From: UMGS1474 sp050946775 | GTDB taxonomy: Bacteria; Bacillota; Clostridia; Oscillospirales; Acutalibacteraceae | NCBI GenBank assembly: GCA_050946775.1 | Contig: JBMNVL010000044.1 | Coordinates: forward strand, 1 to 14,650 | Length of the DNA: 14,650 nt | Direction of reading: 5' to 3' | In this document: piece after piece, positions 1 through 6,346 of the stretch | Layout of the letters: every line of letters starts with the position of its first letter | Position numbering within the stretch: the stretch's first letter is position 1 | Notes under the pieces: model-generated | What the model was told of the DNA's origin: nothing | Databases searched by the model: none | What the model saw: the letters and a program-made list of their open reading frames with translations, nothing else | Translations under genes and position numbers: made by a program

Positions 1-942
1 GTCCACCGTCAGCGACAGCAAGGGAACGCCTCTGTCCAGACGGGCGGTATTACTGTAAAGCCTTATGCCTTTACAGTTCAACAACTTCTCATAAAACGCT
101 TTCAGCCCTTCTCTCTCCCGGCCGGCAAGCGCCTCGACGCCCTGTCGCTTTACGAAGGCCATCCCGGCGCGAAGGCCGCAGATGCCGGGAACGTTGAGCG
201 TGCCGCTTTCCAGCCGGTCGGGCAGGTCGTCCGGCTGATCGAAGGAGCGGGATCGGGTGCCGGTGCCGCCGAGGATCAGCGGCGGCAGCGTACGGCCTTT
301 GCCGCAGATCAGCAGTCCCGTCCCCATCGGGCCGTAGAGCCCTTTATGCCCCGGCAGACAGAGATAATCGATATGATCCCTTTCCATATCGATGGGGATC
401 AGTCCCGCCGACTGAGACGCGTCCACCACCAACGGGATGGCGTGCCGGCGCGCCAGTTCTCCGATCCGCCGAACGGGCAGGGTGATCCCGAAAACGTTGG
501 ACGCGTGGGTGCAGACGATCGCCTTGGTCTGCGGGGTGATCGCCGCTTCAAACGCCGCCAGGGTGGCGTCGTCGTCCTCCGGCGTGACGGCGGCGACGTC
601 GTAGACCGGGCGCTTTGGCGACAGAGCGTGCAGCGGGCGCATCACAGCGTTGTGCTCGAGATCGGACACCACCGCCCGGCCGCCATCCTGCAAAAGTCCC
701 CGGATGGCGACGTTCAGCGAGGCGGTGGCGTTGGCGGTGAAGATCACGTGTTCCTCGTCCGGCGCGCCGAACAGCTCGGCGGCGGTCTGGCGGCACAAAA
801 AAACCTCCCGCGCGGTCTGCAGGCTCATCCGGTGCCCGCCACGGCCGGGATTGGCGCCGTACGCTTCCATCGCCCGGATCACCGCCCGGCGAACGGACGG
901 CGGCTTGGGGAAAGTGGTGGCGGCGTTGTCGAAATAGATCAT
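1..942 (-). CDS. Class V aminotransferase, cysteine desulfurase family (3' end outside window)
   Basis: This is the first 314 residues of a PLP-dependent enzyme of the cysteine desulfurase/selenocysteine lyase superfamily. These enzymes remove sulfur or selenium from cysteine or selenocysteine. The protein opens MIYFDNAATTFPKP and continues with YGANPGRGGH (28-37), an EHN motif (96-98) whose His should stack on the PLP ring, DASQ (174-177), and LPGHKGLYGP (196-205), where Lys200 should be the PLP Schiff-base lysine. A DRLESGTLNVPG stretch follows at 242-253. This order matches the EF_2568-type family from memory. The C-terminal loop that would carry the catalytic Cys is outside the window, so desulfurase activity cannot be confirmed. 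The ATG overlaps the TGA of the upstream DUF3343 gene (ATGA), implying translational coupling. No stop codon lies in this frame before base 1. Confidence 0.9.
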   Translation of the reverse strand, partial: MIYFDNAATTFPKPPSVRRAVIRAMEAYGANPGRGGHRMSLQTAREVFLCRQTAAELFGAPDEEHVIFTANATASLNVAIRGLLQDGGRAVVSDLEHNAVMRPLHALSPKRPVYDVAAVTPEDDDATLAAFEAAITPQTKAIVCTHASNVFGITLPVRRIGELARRHAIPLVVDASQSAGLIPIDMERDHIDYLCLPGHKGLYGPMGTGLLICGKGRTLPPLILGGTGTRSRSFDQPDDLPDRLESGTLNVPGICGLRAGMAFVKRQGVEALAGREREGLKAFYEKLLNCKGIRLYSNTARLDRGVPLLSLTVD

Positions 943-1166
943 CCGCTCACGCCCCGTTCCACCCGGGTGACGCGGACGCCGGCCGCTTTCAGCAGCCGCA
1001 CCGCTTCCTCGCCCCGGTTGTAAACGATCAAACGATATCCGCAGCCGCCGCGTCCGCCATCCTCCAGCCGACGGCCGATATAGGCTTTGACGCGATGGCG
1101 TTCCAAAACGCTTTTGCCGCGCATGGCGGCGGTGACCGAGGAAACCTCGATCGTGACCGATTCCAT
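939..1166 (-). CDS. DUF3343 / putative Se/S carrier-like small protein
   Basis: A 75-residue soluble protein with the DUF3343 (Se/S carrier-like) layout: an N-terminal strand (MESVTIEVSS), a basic middle section, a Gly-Cys turn GGCGY (40-44) and a C-terminal stretch EEAVRLLKAAGVRVTRVE. The single Cys42 is the expected sulfur- or selenium-carrying residue. The assignment rests on pattern and context, since such genes commonly sit beside class V desulfurases like the one overlapping its end. I chose the ATG at 1166 over an in-frame ATG at 1199 because AGGAGGT (complement of 1172-1180) lies about seven bases upstream of it. It is probably the first gene of its operon, and its role may be to hand over sulfur or selenium released by the desulfurase. 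Confidence 0.75.
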   Translation of the reverse strand: MESVTIEVSSVTAAMRGKSVLERHRVKAYIGRRLEDGGRGGCGYRLIVYNRGEEAVRLLKAAGVRVTRVERGVSG

Positions 1167-1183
1167 TGACGATACCTCCTGTC

Positions 1184-1198
1184 TGACAATGCTTGTCA
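1184..1198. promoter_or_regulatory. 15-base palindrome, possible operator
   Basis: The perfect inverted repeat TGACAA-TGC-TTGTCA lies between the putative -10 at 1204-1209 and the ribosome site of the minus-strand DUF3343 gene. That places it at or just after the expected transcription start, a usual repressor position. It is too short to serve as a terminator. The binding protein is unknown. Confidence 0.35.
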
Positions 1199-1203
1199 TC
1201 CCC

Positions 1204-1209
1204 AGTATA
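1204..1209 (-). promoter_or_regulatory. Possible -10 element for the DUF3343/desulfurase operon
   Basis: On the minus strand the sequence reads TATACT, a 5/6 match to the sigma-A -10 box, about 38 bases upstream of the ATG at 1166. No good -35 box sits 16-18 bases further up, so this is a weak call or an activator-dependent promoter. Confidence 0.3.
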
Positions 1210-1261
1210 TGCCGCAGGAAGGCGGGGTGTCGCGCCGCGCGGGTTCTTTGCGTGTCTTTGC

Positions 1262-1290
1262 TTGACCGATCACACTATTTGTGATATATT
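1262..1290 (+). promoter_or_regulatory. Sigma-A type promoter for the lipoprotein gene
   Basis: TTGACC (1262-1267) and TATATT (1285-1290) are separated by exactly 17 bases and lie about 47 bases upstream of the ATG at 1337. The spacer contains a 6-base inverted repeat, described separately. Confidence 0.65.
1269..1285. promoter_or_regulatory. Inverted repeat inside the lipoprotein promoter, possible operator
   Basis: ATCACA and TGTGAT flank a 5-base centre. The repeat fills most of the -35/-10 spacer and touches the first base of the -10 box, so a bound protein would block RNA polymerase. The half-sites resemble CRP-type TGTGA/TCACA words, but in reverse order, so it is not a standard CRP site. 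Confidence 0.35.
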
Positions 1291-1336
1291 TATTTTGAAC
1301 GTCAGTAGGACTATTGAAATCGACAGGAGGGTTGTT

Positions 1337-2700
1337 ATGAGCATCTATGGGTATCTCAAACGGATCACGAACACCGCGCTGGCGATACTCCTTGCCGCCG
1401 GAACGCTGTTTTGCGCCGCGGCTTGTCAAACGGACCCTCCTTCTTTGGCAACGGTCGCAAGCAACACCTCACTGACCGTTACGCCGTCTAAAACCACAAC
1501 GACCGCGACGAATTCCACAACGACCGCACGCGCATCCAAAACCACCCGTCAAACGACTGCCACGACCCGTCCGCTGGAGGTGCTCAAGCACGGCGACGTC
1601 ATGTGGGAGGAGTTGCCTTTTCAAAAATCGAAAACCGGATTTTGGGATCAGACTGACACGTGGTTTGACCTGAGACGCGAAATCACCCATGCGGAATACG
1701 TGTTCAGCGGAAAGGTCATTAGCTGCAGAGAGTACGTATCCTCCCGGAGCCAAAAATACGAGACTGTTCCCGATTGGGAAAAAAAAGTAATCATTGAAGT
1801 AAAGATTGATCAGGTCTATCACGGAAATCCGCCGGGCAAGGGCGGCATTATCAAAATTTATTACGAAGGCCAAATACGTTCCCCTTTGGCGCATTCCGCC
1901 GTGATTCTCGAACAAAAGGACTACGTTTTTGTCACGCAATCATTGGGCTATTATGCCGAGAAGTATCCGGAAGTAGCAGCGTTTACAGATGTGTATCTGG
2001 ATACATACTATAAATTCAGCGTGTTCCCCATTGAAAACGGCGACGTGCTGGCATATACAGGGTATTTTGACTGGAATTCTGAGTTGATGAAGAAGGTCAA
2101 GCCACAAAGAAAAACCGACTTGATCGCCCACGGAACAACCGGCGGGTATGCGGTGATGGCTGAAAAGGACTTTGAAGAGGCGTTTTTATCGCTGTTTAAG
2201 AATCCCGAAACCCTTCCCACGGCACCGAATTTCTGGGAGCCACCACCCGAAACGACCCGTTCCACCGACATTTCCCAAAAAAGATCAAAGAGGATTATGT
2301 TGCGTTTCTCAAGCGAAGGTACTCCAACAGCAGTGAATACCAAAACCTGCAGACAAGCAAGGTGTTCATCCGCCGCGTCGTCGGCACATACGGCGACGTT
2401 ACGGTGCTGTTCATCGACAAAGGCGGTATGTTTTACACGCAAGCGGTATCCTATGCCGCCGTGGACGGCATCACCTTCCGTTTTCCGGACTCTCAACAAC
2501 TGCTGGTATACAAAGAGGGGGATTTTGATACCCTCAACGGCGCTTTTGAGCGGGGTTGGATCGACCGCCAGGATCTGATCGTCATCCACCGCGATCTATA
2601 CGTCGGCGTCGGGATGGAGGAGCCAGATCTGACCATGCCGATCCCCGAGCGCTTTACCACGACCGCAACGACACCCGCAACGACCACGACCGCGCCATAA
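1337..2700 (+). CDS. Putative secreted lipoprotein of unknown function, interrupted by a one-base frameshift
   Basis: Translation should start at the ATG at 1337, seven bases after the ribosome site AGGAGG (1325-1330). The N-terminus is a lipoprotein signal: KR at 8-9, a hydrophobic stretch 14-29, and a lipobox ending AAAC with Cys30. A Thr-rich linker follows (about 47-79), then a mixed alpha/beta region containing YVFSGKVISC and VKIDQVYHGN. After about residue 315 the initial frame turns into Cys/Ser/Arg-rich nonsense and stops at 2578. The frame one base back reads sensibly (KIKEDYVAFLKRRYSN, then FIRRVVGTYGDVTVLFID) to TAA at 2698-2700. The switch point is the A run at 2277-2282; one more A would give a continuous 454-residue protein. 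It also ends in a Thr-rich tail. Base composition is more AT-rich than its neighbours. Function is not recognised. Mutation, sequencing error and slippage are all possible. Confidence 0.75.
1475..1573 (+). repeat. Thr-rich low-complexity linker coding tract
   Basis: This stretch encodes residues 47-79 of the lipoprotein, roughly half of them Thr. It contains a 13-base direct repeat, CCACAACGACCGC, at 1494-1506 and 1515-1527, offset by 21 bases (seven codons) so the frame is kept. Such linkers usually tether a surface domain away from the membrane. Confidence 0.7.
2656..2697 (+). repeat. Thr-rich C-terminal coding tract of the lipoprotein
   Basis: Fourteen codons read TTTATTPATTTTAP immediately before the TAA. 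The wording is close to that of the N-terminal linker (both contain ACGACCGC). A linker-like tract that leads to no further domain is unusual. Confidence 0.6.
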
Positions 2701-2744
2701 CGAAACACAGGGCGTCGCCAACCGGCGACGCCCTGTGTTTCGTT
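2699..2744. terminator. Bidirectional hairpin terminator between the lipoprotein gene and ispDF
   Basis: A perfect 21-base stem (2699-2719 with 2724-2744) with a 4-base loop AACC. It begins within the lipoprotein stop codon and lies 9 bases beyond the ispDF stop. The stem flanks are A-rich on the left and T-rich on the right, so it can act on both strands. Confidence 0.85.
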
Positions 2745-2753
2745 TGGATACGT

Positions 2754-3908
2754 TTACTTTTCCAGCAGACAGACCGCGTGGGCGGCGATGCCTTCCTGTT
2801 GCCCGGTGAAGCCCAGACCCTCCTCGGTGGTGGCCTTGACGCTGACCTGCTCCACCGATATGCCGCAGGCGGCGGCGACGTTTTGGCGCATCTGCGGGAT
2901 AAAGGGCTTGAGCTTGGGCGCCTGCGCCAGCACGGTGGCGTCGATATTGCCGACGCGGTAGCCCTTGTCGGCGATCAGCCGCACGGTTTCGCGCAGCAGC
3001 GCCATGCTGTCGGCGCCCTCGTACCGCTCGTCGGTGTCCGGGAACCAGCACCCGATATCGCCCATCGCCGCGGCGCCGAGCAGAGCGTCCATGATGGCGT
3101 GAAGCAGCACGTCGGCGTCGGAATGACCGAGCAGACCGGTCTCGTGGGGGATGTTCACCCCGCCCAGAATCAGCGCCCGTCCCGGCACCAGCCGGTGAAC
3201 GTCGTATCCGTGTCCGATCCGCATAGCGTCTCCCCTCTTTTCCACAAACGCCAGATCCTCCGGCGTGGTGATTTTGACGTTGCGGTAATCCCCCTGGCAC
3301 AGGGTCACCGGATATCCGGCCGCCTCCATCACGCCGCAGTCGTCGGTGAGATCCAGTCCGCGCTCAAACGCCTTTTCCAGCGCGTCGGCAAACCGCCGGC
3401 GGTCGAAGATCTGGGGCGTTTGGACGCTCCACAACGTCCGCCGGTCGGGAGTGCTTTGCACAAGCCCTTGCCCATCGGCGATCTTGACGGTGTCCTTGAC
3501 CGCCACCGCGGCGGCCGCGGCACCGGTTTTTTGGGCCGCGTCGGCCACCCGGGCGATCAGTTCGGCGCTGACGAAGGGACGGGCGCCGTCGTGGATCGCC
3601 ACCAGAGCGGCGTTCGCCGGCAGCGCGTCCATTCCGGCCTTGACCGAGCGCTGGCGGGTATTGCCGCCAGGCACCACGGCGACCACCTTGCGCAGTCCCA
3701 TCCGGGCGCACAAGTCGCCCGTTTGCGCGATATCCTCTTTTCGGGTGACCACCACCACGGCGTTCACCCTCCCGGACAATTCAAACGCCCGCAGGGTATG
3801 CCCCAGCACCGGCAGACCGTCGTAGACGATCCACTGCTTGGGCCGACCCATCCGGGTCGACGATCCGGCGGCGACGATGATGGCCGTCAAGGCTTGATCG
3901 GCGCTCAT
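2754..3908 (-). CDS. ispDF: Bifunctional IspD/IspF, MEP isoprenoid pathway
   Basis: A 384-residue fusion of two MEP-pathway enzymes. IspD (about 1-226) joins CTP and methylerythritol 4-phosphate to give CDP-methylerythritol; IspF (229-384) cyclises the phosphorylated product to methylerythritol cyclodiphosphate, releasing CMP. The IspD part shows AAGSSTRMG (13-21), HDGARPF (106-112) and a C-terminal NVKITTPEDL (210-219). The IspF part starts at Met229 and shows MRIGHGYDVHRL, with metal ligands D236 and H238, GHSDADVLLHAIMDALLGA (261-279) with H270, and ATTEEGLGFTGQQEG (359-373). Both halves look intact and of normal length, with almost no linker. The start codon overlaps the trpS stop by 4 bases (ATGA), so translation is probably coupled. 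A ribosome-site-like sequence precedes the Met229 codon. Confidence 0.95.
   Translation of the reverse strand: MSADQALTAIIVAAGSSTRMGRPKQWIVYDGLPVLGHTLRAFELSGRVNAVVVVTRKEDIAQTGDLCARMGLRKVVAVVPGGNTRQRSVKAGMDALPANAALVAIHDGARPFVSAELIARVADAAQKTGAAAAAVAVKDTVKIADGQGLVQSTPDRRTLWSVQTPQIFDRRRFADALEKAFERGLDLTDDCGVMEAAGYPVTLCQGDYRNVKITTPEDLAFVEKRGDAMRIGHGYDVHRLVPGRALILGGVNIPHETGLLGHSDADVLLHAIMDALLGAAAMGDIGCWFPDTDERYEGADSMALLRETVRLIADKGYRVGNIDATVLAQAPKLKPFIPQMRQNVAAACGISVEQVSVKATTEEGLGFTGQQEGIAAHAVCLLEK
3222..3238 (-). promoter_or_regulatory. Internal ribosome-site-like sequence before the IspF domain
   Basis: On the minus strand AGAGGGGA (complement of 3231-3238) lies six bases before an in-frame ATG (3224-3222) that encodes Met229, exactly where stand-alone IspF proteins begin. 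It may be a relic of two separate genes or a working start giving extra free IspF. Confidence 0.4.
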
Positions 3909-4921
3909 ACCTGCACGAAACCGATCTTTTTCATCACCTTGCGCAGGGTGCGGTCGGCGACGAAAGACGCCTTTTCGGCGCCCTGCTTCATCAGGGCCTC
4001 GATCTGCGCCTTGTCCTTGAGCAGTTCGGCAAACCGCGCCTGAATGGGCCGCAGCTCCTCGATGACCGCTTCGGCCACCGCCGCCTTGAAGTCGCCGTAG
4101 CCTTTTGCGGCAAACGCCGCTTCGATCTGCTTGTTGGATTGCCCGGTCACGGCGGCGTAAATATCCATCAGATTGCTGACGCCCGGTTTGTTTGCGGGAT
4201 CGTAGTAGACCTTCGCCTCGCTGTCGGTCACCGCCCGCTTGAATTTGCGCAAAATGGTATCGGGATCGTCCTTAAGAGAGACGAAAGCGTTTTGGTTTTC
4301 GTCGGATTTGGACATCTTCTTGGTGGGATCCTGCAGCGAACAGACCCGCGCGCCGGATTTCATAATATACGGCTCGGGCACGGTGAAGACGTTGCCGTAG
4401 ATGCTGTTGAAGCGGGTGGCGATGTCTCTCGTCAGCTCGCAATGCTGCTTTTGGTCGGCGCCCACCGGCACGTAATCCGGCTGGTACAGCAGGATATCCG
4501 CCGCCATCAGGGACGGATAGGCAAACAGACCGAGGTTGATGTTGTCGGCGTGTTTTTGGGATTTGTCCTTGAACTGGGTCATCCGGGAGAGTTCGCCGAA
4601 CTGGGTGTAGCAGGACAGCAGCCACGACAGCTGGGCGTGGGCCGGCACCTGCGACTGCACGAAGATCAGCTGCTTTTCGGGATCCAGCCCGATCGCCAGC
4701 AGCAGGGCGTACATCTCCATGATCTGCCGGCGCAGAGCGGCCGGCTCCTGCCGCACGGTGATGGCGTGCAGATCGGCCACGGCAAAGGCGCAGTCAAATT
4801 CGTCCTGCATACTCACCCAGTTGCGCAAAGCGCCGAGATAGTTGCCCAGCGTCGGGATACCGGTGGGTTGGATGCAGCTCAGCGCCCGTTTGCGACGCTC
4901 GGTGTTGTTGATTTCGGTCAT
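3905..4921 (-). CDS. trpS: Tryptophanyl-tRNA synthetase
   Basis: A 338-residue class Ic synthetase that charges tRNA-Trp in the cytoplasm. It has the family's usual bacterial length. The HIGH-equivalent motif is PTGIPTLGNYLG (19-30). Other markers are GLFAYPSLMAADILLYQ (131-147), VGADQKQH (153-160) and a perfect KMSKS at 202-206. The ATG at 4921 has a strong ribosome site, AAGGAGG, six bases upstream. The gene ends in a 4-base overlap with ispDF. Upstream, 104 bases containing a REP-like hairpin separate it from the aminotransferase on the same strand; I see no clear promoter in that gap, so readthrough is plausible. No T-box leader is visible, although many Firmicute trpS genes have one. Confidence 0.97.
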   Translation of the reverse strand: MTEINNTERRKRALSCIQPTGIPTLGNYLGALRNWVSMQDEFDCAFAVADLHAITVRQEPAALRRQIMEMYALLLAIGLDPEKQLIFVQSQVPAHAQLSWLLSCYTQFGELSRMTQFKDKSQKHADNINLGLFAYPSLMAADILLYQPDYVPVGADQKQHCELTRDIATRFNSIYGNVFTVPEPYIMKSGARVCSLQDPTKKMSKSDENQNAFVSLKDDPDTILRKFKRAVTDSEAKVYYDPANKPGVSNLMDIYAAVTGQSNKQIEAAFAAKGYGDFKAAVAEAVIEELRPIQARFAELLKDKAQIEALMKQGAEKASFVADRTLRKVMKKIGFVQV

Positions 4922-4946
4922 GGTTTTTCCTCCTTATGGATCATAC

Positions 4947-5021
4947 GTCATTCTGAAGAGCGAACGCGACGAAGACTCTTTCAGAATACACGACAAGATT
5001 CTTCGCTTCGCTCAGAATGAC
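4947..5021. repeat. REP/MITE-like palindromic element
   Basis: A 75-base imperfect palindrome with perfect 10-base ends, GTCATTCTGA and TCAGAATGAC. The right arm contains the word TTCTTCGCTTCGCTCAGAAT; the left arm is a diverged reverse complement of it. From memory, this word resembles a dispersed palindrome seen in many bacterial genomes. It fills most of the gap between the aminotransferase stop and trpS and would fold as a long hairpin in the transcript. There is no open reading frame or T tract. Confidence 0.65.
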
Positions 5022-5025
5022 AAGT

Positions 5026-6228
5026 TTATGTTTGGGTCAGGTATTCTTTGGCGAACGCACCCAGCCGCTCGATACCCTTGGCGAGCGCCTCGTCGGTCGG
5101 GGTGGAATAGTTGATGCGCAAGGAATGACAGGGCTGGCGCTCGTCGGTCAAAAAAGCTGTTCCGGGCACCGCCGCCACTTTGTATTCCTTAACGGCGCGG
5201 GCGCAAAAGTCCGCCGGATCGGCGTCCTTTGGCAGATCGCACCACAAAAACAGGCCGCCCTCAATGGGCCGGTAGGTGATCCCGGCGGGGATGAGATACC
5301 GATCCATGAGATCCATCGTATACCGGGCCTTGCGGCGGTAGATCGTCCGCAGAGTCTGCAAATGGGCTTCAAAATCGTACCGCGTCATAAAGGCGTGGCA
5401 GATCCGCTGTGCCCAGATGCCGGTGTGGACGTCCTCGCCCTGCTTGACCACCACCATCTTCTGGATCAGCGGTTTGGGTCCGACAGCGTAACCCACCCGC
5501 AGTCCGGGCGCCAGCACCTTGGAAAAGCTGCCGACGTACAGCACGCCGCCGTCCTCATCCATCGACTTGATCGCCGGCAGATCTTCGCCGGCGAAACGCA
5601 GATCGCCGTACGGGTTATCCTCGACGATCAGCACGCCGTTCGAGCGGCAAAGCTCGTAGACCCGGCGGCGCTTTTCGGCGCTCATGCAAGCGCCGGTGGG
5701 ATTTTGAAAGTTGGGGATGGTGTACAGGAATTTCGCCCGCGGATGGGTCTTCAGGACTTCCTCCAGCGCATCCACGTCCATCCCGTCGGGCTGCATCGGC
5801 ACCCCGACAAGCCCGGCGCCGATCGAGCGAAAGGAGTTAAGCGAGCCGACAAAGCTCGGGGATTCGCAGATCACCTCGTCCCCTTCGTTGCACAGCACCT
5901 TGGCGACCATCTCCATCGCCTGTTGGGCGCCGGAGGTGATCAGCAGCTCGTCTCCTTCCCCGCCGAGACCGTGTTTTTGCCGCAGATAGGCAGACAGGTG
6001 CTCCCGCAGAGGCGGATATCCCTCGGTAACGGAGTATTGCAGCGCGCCGACGGGATCTTCCCGCAGCAGCCGCTCGGAGATGGCCCGCACCGCGTCGACG
6101 GGAAACGCCTGCGGAGCGGGATTGCCGGCCGAAAGCGACACCACCTCGGGATCGGCGGCGTATTTGAAGATCTCCCGGATGGCGGACGGTTTGAGCGCCT
6201 GCACCCGGTTGGCAAAGGTAAAATCCAT
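5026..6228 (-). CDS. PLP-dependent aminotransferase, class I/II (LysN/2-aminoadipate-type)
   Basis: A 400-residue fold-type I aminotransferase, probably acting on an amino acid and a 2-oxo acid in the cytoplasm. It opens with SAIREIFKYAADPEVVSLSAGNP (15-37), typical of the stand-alone relatives of MocR C-terminal domains. Other landmarks are TSGAQQAMEM (98-107), IPNFQNPTG (171-179), VEDNPYGDLRF (202-212) and GSFSKVLAPGLRVGY (233-247), where Lys237 is the expected PLP lysine and Arg244 a phosphate contact. There is no N-terminal winged-helix domain, so it is an enzyme rather than a regulator. Substrate cannot be read from sequence; 2-aminoadipate, branched-chain and aromatic amino acids are candidates. 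The ATG at 6228 follows AAGGAG at about eight bases. Its promoter overlaps that of gltX. Confidence 0.9.
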   Translation of the reverse strand: MDFTFANRVQALKPSAIREIFKYAADPEVVSLSAGNPAPQAFPVDAVRAISERLLREDPVGALQYSVTEGYPPLREHLSAYLRQKHGLGGEGDELLITSGAQQAMEMVAKVLCNEGDEVICESPSFVGSLNSFRSIGAGLVGVPMQPDGMDVDALEEVLKTHPRAKFLYTIPNFQNPTGACMSAEKRRRVYELCRSNGVLIVEDNPYGDLRFAGEDLPAIKSMDEDGGVLYVGSFSKVLAPGLRVGYAVGPKPLIQKMVVVKQGEDVHTGIWAQRICHAFMTRYDFEAHLQTLRTIYRRKARYTMDLMDRYLIPAGITYRPIEGGLFLWCDLPKDADPADFCARAVKEYKVAAVPGTAFLTDERQPCHSLRINYSTPTDEALAKGIERLGAFAKEYLTQT

Positions 6229-6258
6229 GGAGCCTCTCCTTTTGCAAATTCTTTCTTT

Positions 6259-6288
6259 ATATTAGCACAGGTGGATTGACATTTTCAA
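6259..6288 (-). promoter_or_regulatory. Promoter for the aminotransferase
   Basis: On the minus strand there is TTGAAA (complement of 6283-6288), an 18-base spacer, then TAATAT (complement of 6259-6264) preceded by TGC, forming an extended -10. It lies about 30 bases before the ATG at 6228. Its -35 half overlaps the -35 region of the divergent gltX promoter. Confidence 0.6.
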
Positions 6289-6304
6289 CCAAAAAATGTA
6301 AAAT
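6276..6304 (+). promoter_or_regulatory. Promoter for gltX-glnS
   Basis: A perfect TTGACA (6276-6281), a 17-base spacer and TAAAAT (6299-6304). Transcription should start near 6311, leaving a leader of about 36 bases before the ATG at 6347, too short for a T-box. Confidence 0.75.
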
Positions 6305-6346
6305 TACTTAAATGGAGTGCATTTCACACAGAAAAGGATGAAGACT

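Noticed and set aside
1269..1285. CRP/FNR binding site
   Set aside because: The half-sites are in the opposite order to the CRP consensus and the spacing is wrong, so I list it only as an unassigned operator candidate.
2274..2284. Programmed -1 ribosomal frameshift site in the lipoprotein gene
   Set aside because: In the starting frame the codons are TCC CAA AAA AGA, which do not form the X-XXY-YYZ pattern, and no stable hairpin or pseudoknot stands out just downstream. A base deletion or polymerase slippage is simpler.
2556..4043. A 495-codon plus-strand frame opposite ispDF, and a similar 420-codon frame at 5017-6279 opposite the aminotransferase
   Set aside because: Both are antisense shadows of well supported genes. 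The first also runs through the terminator at 2699-2744.
4922..5025. T-box riboswitch or tryptophan attenuator upstream of trpS
   Set aside because: The 104-base gap is almost entirely the REP-like palindrome. The conserved T-box bulge sequence and a following terminator with a T run are absent.
6305..6346. T-box leader for gltX
   Set aside because: The promoter is only about 43 bases from the start codon, leaving no room for the structure.
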